Part shown: piece by piece, positions 1-8,096 of the stretch | Numbering within the stretch: the stretch's first letter is position 1 | Layout: every line of letters starts with the position of its first letter | Assembly: GCA_011682695.1 (NCBI GenBank) | Contig: JAACED010000023.1 | Coordinates: 1-42,969 of the forward strand | Length of the DNA: 42,969 bases | Source: Gammaproteobacteria bacterium | GTDB lineage: Bacteria > Actinomycetota > Acidimicrobiia > Spongiisociales > UBA4744 | Direction of reading: 5' to 3' | The notes under the pieces: model-generated | Database searches by the model: none | What the model was told of the DNA's origin: nothing | The model's input: only the letters and a program-made list of their open reading frames with translations | Position numbers and translations under genes: made by a program

Positions 1-2
1 AC

Positions 3-2033
3 TTGAGCCACTTCTATGTCAACTTGGGGAGCTGGACCTGGGACTCCAACATCACCAGTGTCATCGCCCCCCAATGGGACACCGACACTGGTCGAATCGA
101 GGCCGTCATTCCGCTCTCGGCGTTCGCCAGCACGGGAACACCCGTCATGGGATCCTGGGCGTACATGCAGATCGTGATCGTCTACCACGACTCGGTCACC
201 GACACCTGGTACGACGACGACCTCTTCCAGATCCACTACCGGCTCACCGATGAAGGCGAAGCTTGGCTCTACGGCAACGAGGAGGGAAGTTACATTCAGA
301 ACGTTGCCACCGACGAGGCCCGCTACTCGCCCGGGGACCCGGTGGAGATCAGCGTCACCGTCGGCAACCGGGTCGGGATTCCCATTGTCGACGCCACTCT
401 CCAGGTGGACTTCACTCAGCAGGGTTCGACGGTGGCGCTCAGTCAAACCGAGCTCCTGTCGCTGGATCCGGGCCAGACTGGGATATTCAAGTTCATCTGG
501 AATCCGCCCACAACCGACTACAACGGCTACAGGCTCGACTTCACGCTCACCGATGGGAACGGCGTGGTCTTGGACACCGCCGCTTCAGCAGTCGACGTGT
601 CGTCGGACTGGGCTCGCTATCCGAGATACGGGTTCATGACCAACTATCCGACCCAGAACCCTGCCGAGAGCGACTACCGGATGGCGCGACTCAACGACTT
701 CCACGTCAATGGCCTCCAGTTCTACGACTGGCAGTGGATGCACCATGTGCCTCTGGCAGGGACGGTGCTCGAACCGGATGCCAGTTGGGAGGACATCCAA
801 GGACGGTTCACAAGCGGGGAAACTGTGACGAACCAGATCGATGGCGCCCATGACTACAACATGGTCGCCCAGAACTACAACCTCGCCTACGGGGCTTGGG
901 ATGGCTATGGAGAAGACGGTTCGGGTGTCGACTACCACTGGGGTATGTGGTGGGCCAACAACTGCACGGATCAGGCCGGTTTCGACCTTCCGGAGGGTTG
1001 GGCAACTCCTCGGATGTACTGGTTCAACCCCGCTGACACCGACTGGCAGACCTACATTTTCAATCGGGAAACGGATGCCATGGACGTCTACCCGTTCGAT
1101 GGCTGGCACGTCGACAGCTTCGGCGATGTCGGAACCGTCTATGACTGTGCCGGGAACCTTTTGGACAATGACGTCGGCATCAGCGATTTTCTCGCCGCGG
1201 CCGCAGTTGCGCTGCCGGATAAGAAGCTGACTTTCAACGCTGTCGCCAACTTCTCCACCGACGTCCACGATGCAGCAGACCTGGAGTTCAACTACGTCGA
1301 GGCGTGGGAGACTCTCGGACAGACGACGTACGGGGATCTCAAGGACATCCTCGACAGTAACTGGGATACCACCGGCAAGCCGACGGTGTTCGCGGCGTAT
1401 CTCGACTACGAATACGCCAAGACGACCACGATCCCTCAGAAGCTGTTCAACGATCCGGGAGTGCGTTTCCTCGACTCGCTGCTCACCGCTGGTGGCGGGG
1501 GCCACTTCGAACTCGGTGAAGGTCTACAGATGCTGTCCAACGAGTACTTCCCGGCATTGAATGTCGAGATGAGCGCAACGCTGCGCTCAGCGGTACGAGA
1601 CCTCTACGACTTCGCGGTCGCCAACGCGAATCTCCTTTACGACCCAAACCTTGTGGACAACACCCGGACCATCGACCTGCCGGCGATCACAACTAGCACC
1701 GACGGGACTGGCGGAACTGTCTGGACCTTCGCCAGAGAGAAAGATGGATACGACATCCTGCATCTCCTCAACCTGTTGAGCGCAACAACCAACGAATGGC
1801 GCGACCCTAACGCGGATATGCCGAAACCGACTACTGAAACAGATTTCACGGTCAAGTACTACTACGGAACAGGAACGGTGAGCGGCGTTCAAGTCGCCTC
1901 GCCGGATACGGACCAGGGCGCCTACGAGGACCTGTCCTATTCGACCGGGTCCGATGTCGGTGGCGCCTACGTCGAGTTCATCGTGCCCAGACTGGAGTAT
2001 TGGGACATGATCGTCGTTGGAGTCGTTCGATGA
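3..2033 (+). CDS. GH66 dextranase/cycloisomaltooligosaccharide glucanotransferase-like enzyme, 5'-partial
   Basis: The 3' part of a large gene; the frame is open to the window edge, so the true start lies outside. The first ~95 visible residues resemble the DOMON-like C-terminal module of glucodextranases (GRIEAVIPLSAF, then a QIVIVYHDS strand). A beta-sandwich region follows, then from about residue 205 a GH66 catalytic barrel: RYPRYGFM, HVNGLQFYDW, the nucleophile segment GWHVDSFGD and the acid/base segment YVEAWE. A C-terminal beta-domain ends the protein. GH66 enzymes cut or transglycosylate alpha-1,6-glucan (dextran). The attached modules suggest an extracellular enzyme, but no signal peptide is in view. 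The stop overlaps the next GH66 gene (ATGATG), so the two are co-transcribed. Endo-dextranase versus CITase activity cannot be decided from the sequence. Confidence 0.85.
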   Translation: MSHFYVNLGSWTWDSNITSVIAPQWDTDTGRIEAVIPLSAFASTGTPVMGSWAYMQIVIVYHDSVTDTWYDDDLFQIHYRLTDEGEAWLYGNEEGSYIQNVATDEARYSPGDPVEISVTVGNRVGIPIVDATLQVDFTQQGSTVALSQTELLSLDPGQTGIFKFIWNPPTTDYNGYRLDFTLTDGNGVVLDTAASAVDVSSDWARYPRYGFMTNYPTQNPAESDYRMARLNDFHVNGLQFYDWQWMHHVPLAGTVLEPDASWEDIQGRFTSGETVTNQIDGAHDYNMVAQNYNLAYGAWDGYGEDGSGVDYHWGMWWANNCTDQAGFDLPEGWATPRMYWFNPADTDWQTYIFNRETDAMDVYPFDGWHVDSFGDVGTVYDCAGNLLDNDVGISDFLAAAAVALPDKKLTFNAVANFSTDVHDAADLEFNYVEAWETLGQTTYGDLKDILDSNWDTTGKPTVFAAYLDYEYAKTTTIPQKLFNDPGVRFLDSLLTAGGGGHFELGEGLQMLSNEYFPALNVEMSATLRSAVRDLYDFAVANANLLYDPNLVDNTRTIDLPAITTSTDGTGGTVWTFAREKDGYDILHLLNLLSATTNEWRDPNADMPKPTTETDFTVKYYYGTGTVSGVQVASPDTDQGAYEDLSYSTGSDVGGAYVEFIVPRLEYWDMIVVGVVR

Positions 2034-3766
2034 TGCTCCTCGATGTCTGGCCTACCCGAGCCCAGTTTCACCCTCAGGACACGGTCGGCGTGTGGGTGAG
2101 CGTGTCGGGCGTAGAGCCCGGCACGTTGCCGATCGTTGGTCGGGTCTTCTGCGGCGGGGAGGAAGTGACCCGGTTCGATCACCAACTCGAGATCGGAGGG
2201 GACGGTGTCGGGGGAGCCGAGGTGTCGGTCACCTTGCCACCTGTTGGGTTGGCTGATGGTGGCACAGTGGGGTACGCGGTTGAGGTGACCGCGGCCTGCA
2301 CGGAGACGCAGGTTCGCGCAACGACCGCCTTCGACGTCGCCGGCCACTGGTCGGCGGCGCCCCGTTACGGGTTCTTCGCCGATTTCGCCCCCGACGAGCC
2401 GCCGGTCGAATCAGAGCGACGGGCCGACGACCTGCTCAAGCTGCATGTCAACGTGGTTCAGTTCTACGACTGGATGGCCTCTCACCACTCGTTCCTGCCG
2501 GCGACTGAGGAGTTCACCGATCCGCTTGGTCGTCGCCTGTCGCATGCGGTGGTGCGTAGGAAAGTGGACCTGGTGCACCGCCGTGGCATGAGCGCTCTCG
2601 CCTATGGCGCCCTGTATGGCGCTGAGGAAGATTTCAGTGGGGAACATCCGGAGTGGCTGTTGTACGACGGTGCGGAGCAGCCGCTGAAATTGGCGGATGT
2701 GTTCTATCTACAGGACTTCAGCGAAGGCTCGGGTTGGCGCGCATGGATTCTCGACCAGTATCGTCAGGCGGTCGTCGAACTCGATTTCGACGGTATCCAC
2801 ATCGACCAGTACGGGTTCCCCAAGCGGGCGCTGTCGCGGGCTTCGGGCTCCTGGCGGGAGGTCGATGTCGCTGACGAGTTTCCCGGTTTTGTCGAGGAGG
2901 CGGCGTCGATGCTGCTGGGAATTCGGCCCGAGGGAGGGTCGATCTTCAACTGTGTCAACGCTTGGCCCGTGGATGAAATGGTGCGAGCCGGCGCGGACGC
3001 TGCGACCTATGTCGAGGTATGGGAGCCCAACTCCACCTATCGGGATCTCTACGAGGTTGTCCGGCAAGCACGTCGTCTCCGCCCCGAAAAGCAGGTGATC
3101 CTCGCCGCGTATCTACGTCCGTTTCACCCGGTGGACGGTCGCACCGCAGGAGCGCTCAGAGCGTTCCGGCTCGCTTCGGCTGTGATCAACGCCAGTGGCG
3201 GGTTCCATCTCATCGCCGGGGAAGGAGACGGCCTGCTCACTGAAGCCTATTACCCGAACTACGGGAGACTCGAACCAAGTGAGTTCGCCGTGCTCCGAAG
3301 CTATTCCGACTTCATCGTGCGAAACACCGCCATTCTCCATGGTGCCTCTGGGCCTGATATCGCTTGGACACATGTCGGTCCCACCAATGAGGTGATTCTG
3401 CTCAACCATTCCGAACTGGACAGCTACGGAGCCGGGGCCCGGCTCGACTCGCTCTGGGTCACCGGCCGCGACAGCAACGATGTCGTGTCATTGCAGCTGG
3501 TGAACCTGCGGGGGTTGGAGAGCGACGAATGGAACACCGGCCATCCCGAGCCTCCCCGGCCGCTCGAGGACATCGAGGTTCGGGTGCGGCTCACCGGCGA
3601 CATTGACGGCGTGTGGTGGGACACACCAGACGACGACATCGGCATCGCCAGGCCAATCCCGTTCGAGGTCGTCGATGAGGACGCCGGCCGCTTCTTGATG
3701 TTCCGGATCCCTAGAGTCGTCTCTTGGTCCGCTGTCTGGTGGCGGCGTTCGGGCTGGTCCCGATGA
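2030..3766 (+). CDS. GH66 family dextranase-like glycosidase, probably intracellular
   Basis: A second GH66 enzyme, ~578 residues, with no signal peptide and no extra binding module. Visible landmarks: RYGFFADF, HVNVVQFYDW, ALAYGALYG, putative nucleophile D259 in GIHIDQYG, and putative acid/base E329 in YVEVWE. The start is ATG at 2030, overlapping the upstream stop in an ATGA arrangement, with GGAG 7 nt upstream; ATG at 2033 is the alternative. It shares the whole GH66 framework with the upstream gene, so the pair looks like an outside/inside division of labour on alpha-1,6-glucan. The family is clear. The product (linear or cyclic isomaltooligosaccharides) is not. Confidence 0.88.
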   Translation: MMLLDVWPTRAQFHPQDTVGVWVSVSGVEPGTLPIVGRVFCGGEEVTRFDHQLEIGGDGVGGAEVSVTLPPVGLADGGTVGYAVEVTAACTETQVRATTAFDVAGHWSAAPRYGFFADFAPDEPPVESERRADDLLKLHVNVVQFYDWMASHHSFLPATEEFTDPLGRRLSHAVVRRKVDLVHRRGMSALAYGALYGAEEDFSGEHPEWLLYDGAEQPLKLADVFYLQDFSEGSGWRAWILDQYRQAVVELDFDGIHIDQYGFPKRALSRASGSWREVDVADEFPGFVEEAASMLLGIRPEGGSIFNCVNAWPVDEMVRAGADAATYVEVWEPNSTYRDLYEVVRQARRLRPEKQVILAAYLRPFHPVDGRTAGALRAFRLASAVINASGGFHLIAGEGDGLLTEAYYPNYGRLEPSEFAVLRSYSDFIVRNTAILHGASGPDIAWTHVGPTNEVILLNHSELDSYGAGARLDSLWVTGRDSNDVVSLQLVNLRGLESDEWNTGHPEPPRPLEDIEVRVRLTGDIDGVWWDTPDDDIGIARPIPFEVVDEDAGRFLMFRIPRVVSWSAVWWRRSGWSR

Positions 3767-4893
3767 CGGAAGCGGGACAAGGGATGGGGCAGACCGGTTC
3801 GGATCGATTGGCCGGCCTCGCCGAACGGAGTGTCGAGATCATCCTTGCCAACCAGGCGTCCACCGGTGCCTACGTGGCATCACCCAACTTCCAGGTGTAC
3901 GGCTACAGCTGGCTGCGCGATGGCGCATTCATCGCCGATGCCATGAGCCGGGCCGGTCATCTCGAGAGTGCCTCCGCCTTCTTCGATTGGTGCCGCCGGG
4001 TCGTGGAGGCGCGCGTCGAGCGCATCGACGATCTGGTACGACGCCACCAGGCCGGCGAGAGCATCAAGGAACACGAGTATCTCCACATCCGCTACACGGT
4101 CGGTGGCGACGAGACGAGTGACGAATGGTGGAACCACCAGCTCGATGGATATGGTGCCTGGCTTTGGGGGCTGGGCGGCCACCTCGCACGCTCAACACGT
4201 GACGCCGAGGCCGAACGGTTTACCCTTGCCGTCGAGGCAACCGCCCGCTACCTGATCGCGTTCTGGGATCTCCCCTGTTATGACTGCTGGGAGGAGAACG
4301 GTGACCAGATCCACGTGGCAACGCTGGCCGCAGTCGCCGCCGGGCTGCGGGTCGCCGCACAGTGGCCGGGCGTGTCCGCCGAGGTTCGATCCAGTGCCGA
4401 AACTGTGGTCGCTGCCATCGAGACACGAGTCCGGGAGCAGGGGACTCTGGATGGCCATCTGGTGAAGTGGTTGGGAGGTCGCGACATCGACGCCAGCCTC
4501 CTGTTCTGTGCGATCCCTTATGGTCTGTTCACACCGGAGGACCCCTTGATGCAAGCCACCGTTGTCGAGCTATCCAACCAACTGGTCGACGATGGGATGC
4601 ATCGTCACATCCACGACACCTTCTTCGGCGGCGGTGAGTGGGTGCTATTGACAGCGATCCTCGGATCGTACATGGTGGCAGTGGGGAACAGGGATGGGGC
4701 TCGAGCCAAGCTGCAATTCGTGGTGGATCAGGCCACCGATGATGGGTGGCTTCCCGAGCAGGTGAGCACCCACCTTCTCCACCCCGAACACCTCGAAGAA
4801 TGGCAGCAGAGGTGGGGGCCGGTGGCGACACCACTGCTCTGGTCACATGCCATGTACCTGAACCTGTACCGAGAACTCAACCAGAAACGATGA
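3763..4893 (+). CDS. GH15 family glucoamylase/glucodextranase-like hydrolase
   Basis: A ~376-residue (alpha/alpha)6-barrel enzyme of GH15. The family signatures are GYSWLRDGAFIADAM near residue 45, CWEENGDQIHVATLAAV with general acid E177 or E178, WLPEQV with the likely catalytic base Glu near 331, and PLLWSHAMYLNLY at the C-terminus. Only the catalytic domain is present; there is no signal peptide, so it is presumably cytoplasmic. GH15 exo-enzymes release glucose from alpha-1,4 or alpha-1,6 chains; between GH66 and GH31 genes, isomaltooligosaccharides are the likely substrate. The start is ATG 3763, in ATGA overlap with the upstream stop; an in-frame ATG at 3784 has a better purine-rich leader and cannot be excluded. 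Confidence 0.87.
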   Translation: MTEAGQGMGQTGSDRLAGLAERSVEIILANQASTGAYVASPNFQVYGYSWLRDGAFIADAMSRAGHLESASAFFDWCRRVVEARVERIDDLVRRHQAGESIKEHEYLHIRYTVGGDETSDEWWNHQLDGYGAWLWGLGGHLARSTRDAEAERFTLAVEATARYLIAFWDLPCYDCWEENGDQIHVATLAAVAAGLRVAAQWPGVSAEVRSSAETVVAAIETRVREQGTLDGHLVKWLGGRDIDASLLFCAIPYGLFTPEDPLMQATVVELSNQLVDDGMHRHIHDTFFGGGEWVLLTAILGSYMVAVGNRDGARAKLQFVVDQATDDGWLPEQVSTHLLHPEHLEEWQQRWGPVATPLLWSHAMYLNLYRELNQKR

Positions 4894-7076
4894 TTCGACA
4901 TCGACCCGAAGGGCGAGGGCACCCCTACGATCCGAACGATGAGCAACGTGTTCCGCTGCTGCCATTGGCCGGCCGGCAGGTCGAGATCCGGGCCACCAGC
5001 CACCCCACCCTGACCCGGGCAGTGGTCGAGCTCGGCGACGGTGGATCGGTCGAGATGAGCGACCACGGACTCGACCGGCGTGGCCGTCGACGCTGGGTCA
5101 CACATCTGACTGCTCCTGCGGCAGGCGCCGTGCTCCGATACCGGATCATCGCCGCTGACGGATCGACTCGCACACGGTGGCATCGGGCACCTGTCGCCGA
5201 ATGGGCGACGGGCGGTGGATGGACGATCGACAAGGGGAACTTGGGTGCCGAGCTGACGCTGCAACCCGCCCTTACGTCCCAGGAGCGAGTGGACAGGCTC
5301 GAAACCGCGAGCCTGTCCTGGCTGCGGAGCAGCGAAGGGGTACATCGAGTCCGGTTCGCGGTGCGACTACAGCCGAGAGAACGACTGATCGGTTTTGGTG
5401 AGCGCTACGACCGGATCGACCAGCGGGGCAACCGGCTCGACATCCGAGTGTTCGAACCGTACAAACGGCAATGGGAAGGCTCCCGCACCTACCTTCCCAT
5501 CCCGTTCTTCATCAGCAGCGGTGGATGGGGAGCATGGGTGGCAACTTCGCGACGGACCTGGTTCGATGTCGGGGCCACTGAACCAGGCCGATTGTGGATC
5601 GAAGCCGACCTGGACCCTGTCGATCCGCGTCTCCGCCTCGTCCTTTACAGTGGCACTCCTCAACAGGTTCTCGCCGAGTTCCTCGATCAGACTGGCCCGG
5701 CAGTGGCGCCGCCCGCATGGGTATTCCGCCCTTGGATGAGCGGCAATGAATGGAACACTCAACAACGTGTCCTTACCGAGGTCGAACGAAGCCAAGAGCA
5801 TGGCATCCCGGTCGGCGTGGTTGTCATTGAAGCGTGGAGCGACGAAGCCGGCTTTGCCATCTTCCGTGACGCCGTTTATGAGCCGCATCCCGACGGGTCG
5901 CCCCACCGACTGGCCGACTTCCGGTATCCGACAGACGGGGCATGGCCCGACCCGCAGGGAATGATCGACTCCCTCCACGGACGTGATATCCGTGTCGTGC
6001 TGTGGCAGGTACCGCTGCTCAAACGGCGGTGTGATCTGACCGGTCAGGCCGTCCACGACCGAGAGGTGATGATACGTCGGGGCTACGCGGTGCGACGCAG
6101 CGACGGCCAGGCGTATCTGAACCAGGGAGGATGGTTCCCGCAAGCCGTAGTTGTCGACTTCACCAACCCCGAAGCTCGCGAATGGTGGATCGCCAAGAGG
6201 CGGTACCTGGTCGAGGAAATGGGTGTCAACGGGTTCAAGACCGACGGGGGCGAACACCCGTGGGGCGACAACCTACGCTATGCCGACGGACGCAGCGGAG
6301 CTGAGGTCAACAACGAATACCCGGTCCACTACCAGGCTGCCTACCACGACCTCCTGGCGCGATACCGCTCCGACGGAATCACCTTCAGCCGCTCTGGATT
6401 CACCGGCTCCACCCGCTATCCAGCTTTCTGGGCAGGTGACGAGGACTCGACGTGGGAGGCGTTGCGGGCAGCCATCATCGCCGGCCAGCAGGCAGGCGTA
6501 TCCGGGATCTTCTTCTGGGGGTGGGATATCGCCGGGTTCTCGGGAGAGATCCCCAGCGCTGAGCTCTACCTGCGGTCGGCGGCGATGGCTTGTTTCTGCC
6601 CCATCATGCAGTACCACTCCGAATACAACGAACACCGCAGCCCGTCACGAGACCGCACCCCATGGAACATCGCCGCCCGAACCGGCGAATCACGCGTCAT
6701 CTCCATCTACCGCCAGTACGCCCGGCTCCGCGACCGGCTTGTTCCCTACCTCGACCGAGAGGCAGGCTACGCCGTTTCGGAGGCGTTACCCCTGATGCGG
6801 CCACTCGCCTTCGACGACCCGACAGACGAGGAAGCCTGGGCCCATCCCCTCCAATACCGGCTGGGACGTCACCTGATCGTTGCGCCGGTCACCGAACCCG
6901 ACGTCTCCAGAACAGATGTGTACCTCCCCGCCGGACAATGGATCGATCTGTGGAGCGGAGACGCCCTCGAAGGACCTGTGATCGTCGACAGAGAAGTACC
7001 ACTTAGCTCTATCCCGGTATTCGTTGCCGCCGAAGCAGCGGCCGAACTGCGATGTGAACTCGGACTTATCACCTAA
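4890..7076 (+). CDS. GH31 family alpha-glucosidase
   Basis: A 728-residue GH31 enzyme with an N-terminal beta-sandwich, a TIM barrel and C-terminal beta-domains. Recognised elements are GFGERYDR in the N-domain, PAWVFRPWMSGNEW at barrel entry, GFKTDGGE with nucleophile D452, and FWAGDEDSTW with acid/base D517. No signal peptide is seen. Members act as alpha-glucosidases, isomaltases or 6-alpha-glucosyltransferases; here it probably finishes short alpha-1,6-oligosaccharides inside the cell. The start is ATG 4890, overlapping the GH15 stop. It is the last gene of the four-gene operon, and no sugar transporter or regulator follows it. Confidence 0.88.
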   Translation: MIRHRPEGRGHPYDPNDEQRVPLLPLAGRQVEIRATSHPTLTRAVVELGDGGSVEMSDHGLDRRGRRRWVTHLTAPAAGAVLRYRIIAADGSTRTRWHRAPVAEWATGGGWTIDKGNLGAELTLQPALTSQERVDRLETASLSWLRSSEGVHRVRFAVRLQPRERLIGFGERYDRIDQRGNRLDIRVFEPYKRQWEGSRTYLPIPFFISSGGWGAWVATSRRTWFDVGATEPGRLWIEADLDPVDPRLRLVLYSGTPQQVLAEFLDQTGPAVAPPAWVFRPWMSGNEWNTQQRVLTEVERSQEHGIPVGVVVIEAWSDEAGFAIFRDAVYEPHPDGSPHRLADFRYPTDGAWPDPQGMIDSLHGRDIRVVLWQVPLLKRRCDLTGQAVHDREVMIRRGYAVRRSDGQAYLNQGGWFPQAVVVDFTNPEAREWWIAKRRYLVEEMGVNGFKTDGGEHPWGDNLRYADGRSGAEVNNEYPVHYQAAYHDLLARYRSDGITFSRSGFTGSTRYPAFWAGDEDSTWEALRAAIIAGQQAGVSGIFFWGWDIAGFSGEIPSAELYLRSAAMACFCPIMQYHSEYNEHRSPSRDRTPWNIAARTGESRVISIYRQYARLRDRLVPYLDREAGYAVSEALPLMRPLAFDDPTDEEAWAHPLQYRLGRHLIVAPVTEPDVSRTDVYLPAGQWIDLWSGDALEGPVIVDREVPLSSIPVFVAAEAAAELRCELGLIT

Positions 7077-7381
7077 CCGCCATCGCCGGCTGTCCATGCC
7101 AGGTCAATCTTCGGCTGCCGAGGGAGCCTGGTGGTCGATGGAGCTGGTGTGTGGTGTCTTCGCCACCCGTGTGGTCTTCTCTGATGCGAGACGAATCGGG
7201 CGGAAACCCGGAGGACATGCAAAGGGCCTCTGTTGCGGATTCCTGGAGTCTGAAGATCCTTGAGCAGCGAAGCGGATCTGATCGTCGGGTCGATCAAGGA
7301 TGCCCTGCAAGACCGGTGAGCCGGCCGTAGACATCGGAGACACGGCCCCGAGTCGGGGCGGACCGTTCGACTGCGTTCTTG

Positions 7382-7494
7382 TCAGCGCTTCAGGTACGTC
7401 AGAACCGCCAGCACTCTGCGGTGGTCGTCTGGAGCCGGGAGCAGGGCGAGCTTCATGAAGATGGATGAGATGTGTTTCTCCACCGCACCGGTGA
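7382..7494 (-). pseudogene. C-terminal fragment of a NarL/LuxR-family response regulator
   Basis: Read on the minus strand, the last ~36 codons give AVEKHISSIFMKLAL and DDHRRVLAVLTYLKR followed by a stop. This is the recognition helix and C-terminal tail of the LuxR-type HTH of NarL-family regulators, which typically read VEKHISSIFxKL, then a DDHRRVLAVL tail. The receiver domain and most of the HTH are missing. At about 7490 the sequence passes directly into a histidine-kinase fragment in another frame. It is a deletion remnant, not a gene. Confidence 0.75.
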
Positions 7495-7710
7495 CTGGCC
7501 GGTCAGCGCCGAGAGGGCGGCATCGAGCCCCCGGTCCGTGAGGATGACCCGGTGAATGTCACGCGCGAGGTCCCGTAGTTCGACGATGGCCTGTTTGGCA
7601 TGTTGGTGGGCCAGGTCCATCAACACGGCGGCGCTCGCAGGGTCTGTGTCGAGCTTCTCCTTTGCCATGCCGAGTTCCATGGCCAAAGCCACCAATCGCG
7701 ACTGGGCGCT
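7487..7710 (-). pseudogene. Fragment of a NarL-type sensor histidine kinase (HisKA_3 region)
   Basis: The minus strand encodes AQSRLVALAMELGMAKEKL, then AHQHAKQAIVELRDLARDIH and DRGLDAALSAL. This is the dimerisation/phosphoacceptor region of NarL-type kinases, just after the family's ERDLHDG box. The box with the phosphoacceptor His is absent because the homology stops at about 7710. The ATPase domain is also missing, since the sequence runs into the response-regulator remnant. The usual IHP reads IHR, consistent with decay. Kinase and regulator probably once formed an operon on this strand. Confidence 0.75.
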
Positions 7711-7860
7711 GCGGTGATTCTGGACGCGACCATTGTTCGCTCGGTCCTGGTGCCTGCCGCCATGGCATTGCTCGGGGATCGCAACTGGTACCTCCCTCGC
7801 TGGTTGAGCTGGATCCCGAAGATCCGAGTGGAAGGACACCTGGATCCGTTGCCTGGCCAG
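7711..7860 (+). pseudogene. C-terminal fragment of an MMPL-family (RND) transporter
   Basis: The plus strand encodes AVILDATIVRSVLVPAAMAL, then LGDRNWYLPRWLSWIPKIRVEG. This matches the last transmembrane helix and C-terminal motif of MMPL transporters (DATIVRxxLVPAxMxLLG, then NWxLPRWL). Nothing upstream belongs to the transporter: the homology begins within a few bases of where the minus-strand kinase homology ends. Only about 45 of the ~700+ residues expected for this family remain. Confidence 0.75.
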
Positions 7861-8096
7861 GTCGTTTCACATGGGCACCCCCTGCGAGCGATAGCGGTTG
7901 CGGGTACATGCTTGGCAGCAGGGCCGGGCAGGTGCCGTCGTCGGAAGGATCGGAGAACGGCGGTGGCCGCCGTCGGTCACGTGGTTCCGGCACATGCAGT
8001 CGGCGCAGTGCCCGTGTGGTGACGCGTGTGCCTCCACGCCTCGGGCTCTCCGTAACCGGCTTCTCGGAGTCTGGTGTTCAGGGCCGGTGAGCGCAG

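Larger units (their letters stand above)
7077..8096. other. Intergenic gene graveyard without an intact gene
   Basis: This kilobase between the glycosidase operon and acs holds no intact gene that I can support. The centre (7382-7860) is made of three abutting gene fragments, listed separately. In 7077-7381 I see no homology; a GC-rich inverted repeat (GCCCC/GGGGC) lies near 7346-7360. In 7861-8096 open frames exist on both strands but show no recognisable protein signature. Confidence 0.55.
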
